A stretch of DNA of 61,385 nucleotides from an uncultured Candidatus Saccharibacteria bacterium (lineage in GTDB: Bacteria > Patescibacteriota > Saccharimonadia > Saccharimonadales > Saccharimonadaceae). A program made the position numbers and the translations under genes. The notes under the pieces are model-generated. The model was not told where the DNA came from, searched no databases, and saw only the letters and a list, made by a program, of their open reading frames with translations. Numbering within the stretch: the first letter of the stretch is position 1; each line of letters starts with the position of its first letter. This document shows positions 59,398-61,385 of this stretch, piece after piece. The stretch spans positions 1 to 61,385 of the forward strand of contig CAMPBO010000003.1 of the NCBI GenBank assembly GCA_946638615.1. The letters are read 5' to 3'.

Positions 59398-59595
59398 TTA
59401 ATTATTTGAAACAAATGGCAAAAGGGCTAGATGACGAGCACGTTTAACGGCCACTGCGAGTTGGCGTTGTTGTTTAACGGAAAGACCAGTCTTAGCAATT
59501 GGTTCAATCCGACCATAATTATCGATATAACGACCTAAAGTCTTAACATCGCGATAATCGAAATAAAGATTTGGATCGCTTTTAATCCTTTTCAT
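59398..59595 (-). CDS. rpsR: 30S ribosomal protein S18, cysteine-free form
   Basis: The 65-residue protein matches bS18: [51 protein letters not shown]. The zinc cysteines of C+ paralogues are absent (TGLSVKQQR in place of TGTCAKHQR). It binds S6 in the platform of the 30S subunit. AAGGAGAATATTTT precedes the ATG; it follows ssb in the rpsF operon. Confidence 0.95.
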   Translation of the reverse strand: MKRIKSDPNLYFDYRDVKTLGRYIDNYGRIEPIAKTGLSVKQQRQLAVAVKRARHLALLPFVSNN

Positions 59596-59621
59596 AAAAT
59601 ATTCTCCTTCGCTTTAATTAT

Positions 59622-60065
59622 TTAGAATGGGACATCGCTTAGATCAATTTCACCTTCTGGAATGTCATCAGGAAGGTCGGTAGCTGGAGCCTCTGGCATA
59701 GCACTATCGCTATAGTTTGAGCCGCCATTTTCACGAGCTGCACCAGTGAAATTGAAATCTTCGACAACGATTTCGACACGGGAACGACGAACGCCATCTT
59801 TACCTTCAAAACTACGTTGATCAAGACGGCCAGAAACAAGAACGCCAGAACCCTTCTTAGCGTATTGATTAATCATTTCGGCAAGCTTGCCCCAAGCTGA
59901 ACAATCAATAAACGAAACGTCTTCTTTCTGTTCGCCACTAGCGTCGCGATAAACACGATTGACGGCTACAGAAAAGCTGCAAACGCTAGCACCATTTGGA
60001 GTGGTGCGAAGCTCTGGATCGCGAGTAAGGTTACCAGTGATAATAGCTTTAGAAAATCCACGCAT
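59622..60065 (-). CDS. ssb: Single-stranded DNA-binding protein
   Basis: The 147-residue protein has the OB fold (FSKAIITGNLTRDPELRTTPNGASVCSFSVAVNRVY...SFIDCSAWGKLAEMINQYAKKGSGVLVSGRL) and an acidic tail ending DLSDVPF, which matches the DDIPF-type tip for partner proteins. It sits between rpsF and rpsR as in most bacteria. AAAAGGAG precedes ATG. Confidence 0.96.
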   Translation of the reverse strand: MRGFSKAIITGNLTRDPELRTTPNGASVCSFSVAVNRVYRDASGEQKEDVSFIDCSAWGKLAEMINQYAKKGSGVLVSGRLDQRSFEGKDGVRRSRVEIVVEDFNFTGAARENGGSNYSDSAMPEAPATDLPDDIPEGEIDLSDVPF

Positions 60066-60066
60066 G

Positions 60067-60426
60067 TTATTCTCCTTTTTCAGTGGTTACTTTGTCTTCA
60101 GTCGAAGCTTTCTCGGCACGACGAGCGGCAAATTTAGCCTTGCGTTCGTCGACGCGAACGAGCAAATAACGTAAGGCTTCATCAGTAATGTTGAGAGCTG
60201 ATGAAATTTTGCTTGGAGCTTCAGCTGGAAGCTGGACATCAAAGAAGTAGTAGACGCCAAATTCTTGGCCACCAATGGTATAGGCGAGACGCTTTTTGCC
60301 ATCGTTTTCTTCTTTGGTTATTTTGCCACCGTTTTGGTCGATTAGTTTTTTGACTTTGTCGATAGCTGGGTCGAGATTCATCTCAAGATCGGGATGAAAT
60401 ACGACTGTAAGTTCGTAATCTTTCAT
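60067..60426 (-). CDS. rpsF: 30S ribosomal protein S6
   Basis: Start at MKDYELTVVFHPD (60426), where AAAGGAG lies seven bases upstream; the longer frame crosses a leader hairpin and is rejected. The 119-residue protein matches bS6 (KVKKLIDQNGGKITKEEN...KRLAYTIGGQEFGVYYFFDVQLP...LRYLLVRVDER). It heads the rpsF-ssb-rpsR-efp unit. Confidence 0.95.
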   Translation of the reverse strand: MKDYELTVVFHPDLEMNLDPAIDKVKKLIDQNGGKITKEENDGKKRLAYTIGGQEFGVYYFFDVQLPAEAPSKISSALNITDEALRYLLVRVDERKAKFAARRAEKASTEDKVTTEKGE

Positions 60427-60443
60427 GGAACTCCTTTGGTTAA

Positions 60444-60494
60444 AGCAAACGTCGCTCTTCTCTGCCTCGTGGCTTGAGGGTTGGCTCGTTTGCT
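60444..60494 (-). promoter_or_regulatory. Structured leader of the rpsF-ssb-rpsR operon
   Basis: Arms AGCAAACG/CGTTTGCT enclose an inner CCTC/GAGG hairpin, 18 bases before the rpsF ATG. S6:S18 complexes bind their own leader in many bacteria; this hairpin lies in the right place, but I do not see the published core with certainty. Confidence 0.5.
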
Positions 60495-60513
60495 GAGCTA
60501 ATATTATGGTTAT

Positions 60514-60519
60514 ATTATA
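60514..60519 (-). promoter_or_regulatory. Extended -10 promoter of rpsF operon
   Basis: TGC-TATAAT on the minus strand, 87 bases before the rpsF ATG, giving a leader of about 80 bases with the hairpin at 60444-60494. Confidence 0.55.
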
Positions 60520-60715
60520 GCACAAGACGACGGAAAAGAAAAGGGGCGAATAACAGAAATTATGGCTGAGGATACGGCGGGAGCGGCTAGGGTTTAAATA
60601 TTGTTTTTTGTCTAGTCTATAATAGGATAAAAGAAGCCCTCTAGGGAGATCTCTTTGTGGGTTGATCCGCTAAGTACTATAGCAAATTTTTTTGGTGCGG
60701 ATTTACGCTTAGGAA

Positions 60716-61385
60716 CTACTTAGCTATACAGCGTACGCTATATCCGTCGCCCCTATAGTAGTAAATGCTAGGGTTGATATTACTAGTACTCATGCCGAGA
60801 CCCCTCATGAGGTTGGTATTATACCAAGTAGAGGCCCAGAAGTAGCCGCCCGTACCATGATCCCGAGCCGAACCACTGGTATAGCCGCCTGAGAGCGGGG
60901 TAGAAAGGGCTCTGCGGAAATCAGTGTAATTATCAGAATAGGCTAGGTAAAGAGCTCGGTATTCCCCACCATTATTACTAGTAGGCATTCGCCAACCTTT
61001 GGGACAGATATCGCCATCTATATCAATTAAGGTATCAGAATAAGGGTTAGTCTCAGGACTACCAGCATAACTTGTACCGTTCCCCCAGCAATAAGTACCA
61101 GCAGAAGCAGCGCAGTAGTTGTAGTAAATACCAATCTTGTTATAGCCCCTGCTGTTTGGAATGGCTCCTATTGAATATGGTAATACACTGTCTTTAGTCC
61201 AGTTGCCAGTAGTAGGGTCATTAGCACATTCAGTATTATAACAGGTACCGCTAGTGACCATCAATGGGATAGAATAGTTATTGGCGGTGGTGAAGGTAGT
61301 AACTCCTGCCGTAGGATATTGGTCAGTTGCAGTACCAGTTCTAGTACCTTTTAAGTATTCTAGAGCAATATCGCTGGCATTAGTC
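60716..61385 (-). CDS. FISUMP-domain surface protein (5' end beyond window)
   Basis: The frame is open from the window edge, so the start is outside. The visible ~223 residues are Ser/Thr/Tyr/Gly-rich with DIDGDICPKGWRMPTSNNGGEYRAL and end YYRGDGYSVRCIAK, the FISUMP (Fibrobacter succinogenes major paralogous) pattern also seen in the protein at 45772. It is likely a secreted or surface protein. The ~190-bp gap before rpsF's promoter holds a small CCCTCTAGGG palindrome (60636) but no clear gene. Confidence 0.8.
   Translation of the reverse strand, partial: TNASDIALEYLKGTRTGTATDQYPTAGVTTFTTANNYSIPLMVTSGTCYNTECANDPTTGNWTKDSVLPYSIGAIPNSRGYNKIGIYYNYCAASAGTYCWGNGTSYAGSPETNPYSDTLIDIDGDICPKGWRMPTSNNGGEYRALYLAYSDNYTDFRRALSTPLSGGYTSGSARDHGTGGYFWASTWYNTNLMRGLGMSTSNINPSIYYYRGDGYSVRCIAK

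Noticed and set aside
1-61385. CRISPR array or alternative genetic code
   Set aside because: No regularly spaced direct repeats were seen, and UGA terminates many genes, including four-base ATGA overlaps.

Overview
The window looks like a piece of a Candidatus Saccharibacteria (TM7) or closely related CPR/Patescibacteria chromosome. This is inferred from gene content and compactness: very short intergenic gaps, many 1-11 bp gene overlaps, trimmed enzymes (a 201-residue HolA, a RelA/SpoT protein without ACT domain), a complete type IV pilus locus, FISUMP-domain surface proteins, an LPNTG-anchored protein, amino-acid import and almost no biosynthesis. UGA is used as a stop (several ATGA overlaps), so the recoded code of SR1/Gracilibacteria does not apply.

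Layout. 0-7.4 kb: AEC transporter, a hairpin-rich intergenic segment beside tRNA-Val, a membrane glycosyltransferase operon, tRNA-Thr, RelA/SpoT, ParB-ParA. 7.5-12 kb: rplU, an LPNTG surface protein, an alanine-rich membrane protein, and a two-peptide mini-operon with its own promoter and terminator. 12-20.8 kb: ileS, mscS, a thioredoxin-like gene, nrdR, ftsZ, ftsA, map, adk, rpsU, tRNA-Asp. 21-31 kb: degenerate DHH protein, rpsT, holA, fpg, a small glycyl-radical-like protein behind paired NrdR boxes, RhuM-Fic, polA, P-loop kinases including a zeta-toxin-like protein, a diacylglycerol-kinase-like protein. 31-40 kb: VirB2-like pilin, rpoD, dnaG, mscL, orn, argS, tRNA-Gly, a SurA/PrsA-like foldase, tRNA-Arg. 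40-45.7 kb: amino-acid ABC transporter, DUF1704/MATCAP-like metallopeptidase, ndk, Xer recombinase. 45.8-58.2 kb: type IV pilus locus (prepilin-like FISUMP adhesin, PilD, two pilins, PilC, PilT, PilB, PilO/N-like, PilM). 58.2-61.4 kb: TlyA-like methyltransferase, efp, rpsR-ssb-rpsF, and a truncated FISUMP gene running off the window.

Four signals stand out. (1) At least sixteen genes have an extended -10 (TGn + TATAAT-like) placed exactly 6 or 7 bases before the ATG, which predicts widespread leaderless mRNAs; genes inside operons use ordinary AGGAG-type sites instead. (2) A 145-residue protein carries the C-terminal glycyl-radical signature of class III ribonucleotide reductase (RRxxGYL...N.xK..E...RVKH) without the rest of NrdD, and is preceded by two NrdR-box-like sites 32 bp apart overlapping a consensus promoter; nrdR itself lies in the window. 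(3) Zinc-binding cysteines are missing from several normally zinc-dependent proteins (DnaG, NrdR, PilB, S18, and this NrdD-like tail), while Fpg and PilD keep theirs. (4) A family of GC-rich palindromic elements sits between genes and inside coding sequences in frame (argS, tlyA, 3' end of nrdR), resembling Rickettsia palindromic elements in design.

The genes together describe a small host-associated cell: housekeeping replication, division and translation, stress signalling through (p)ppGpp, mechanosensitive channels, scavenging transport, and a pilus/adhesin surface programme.
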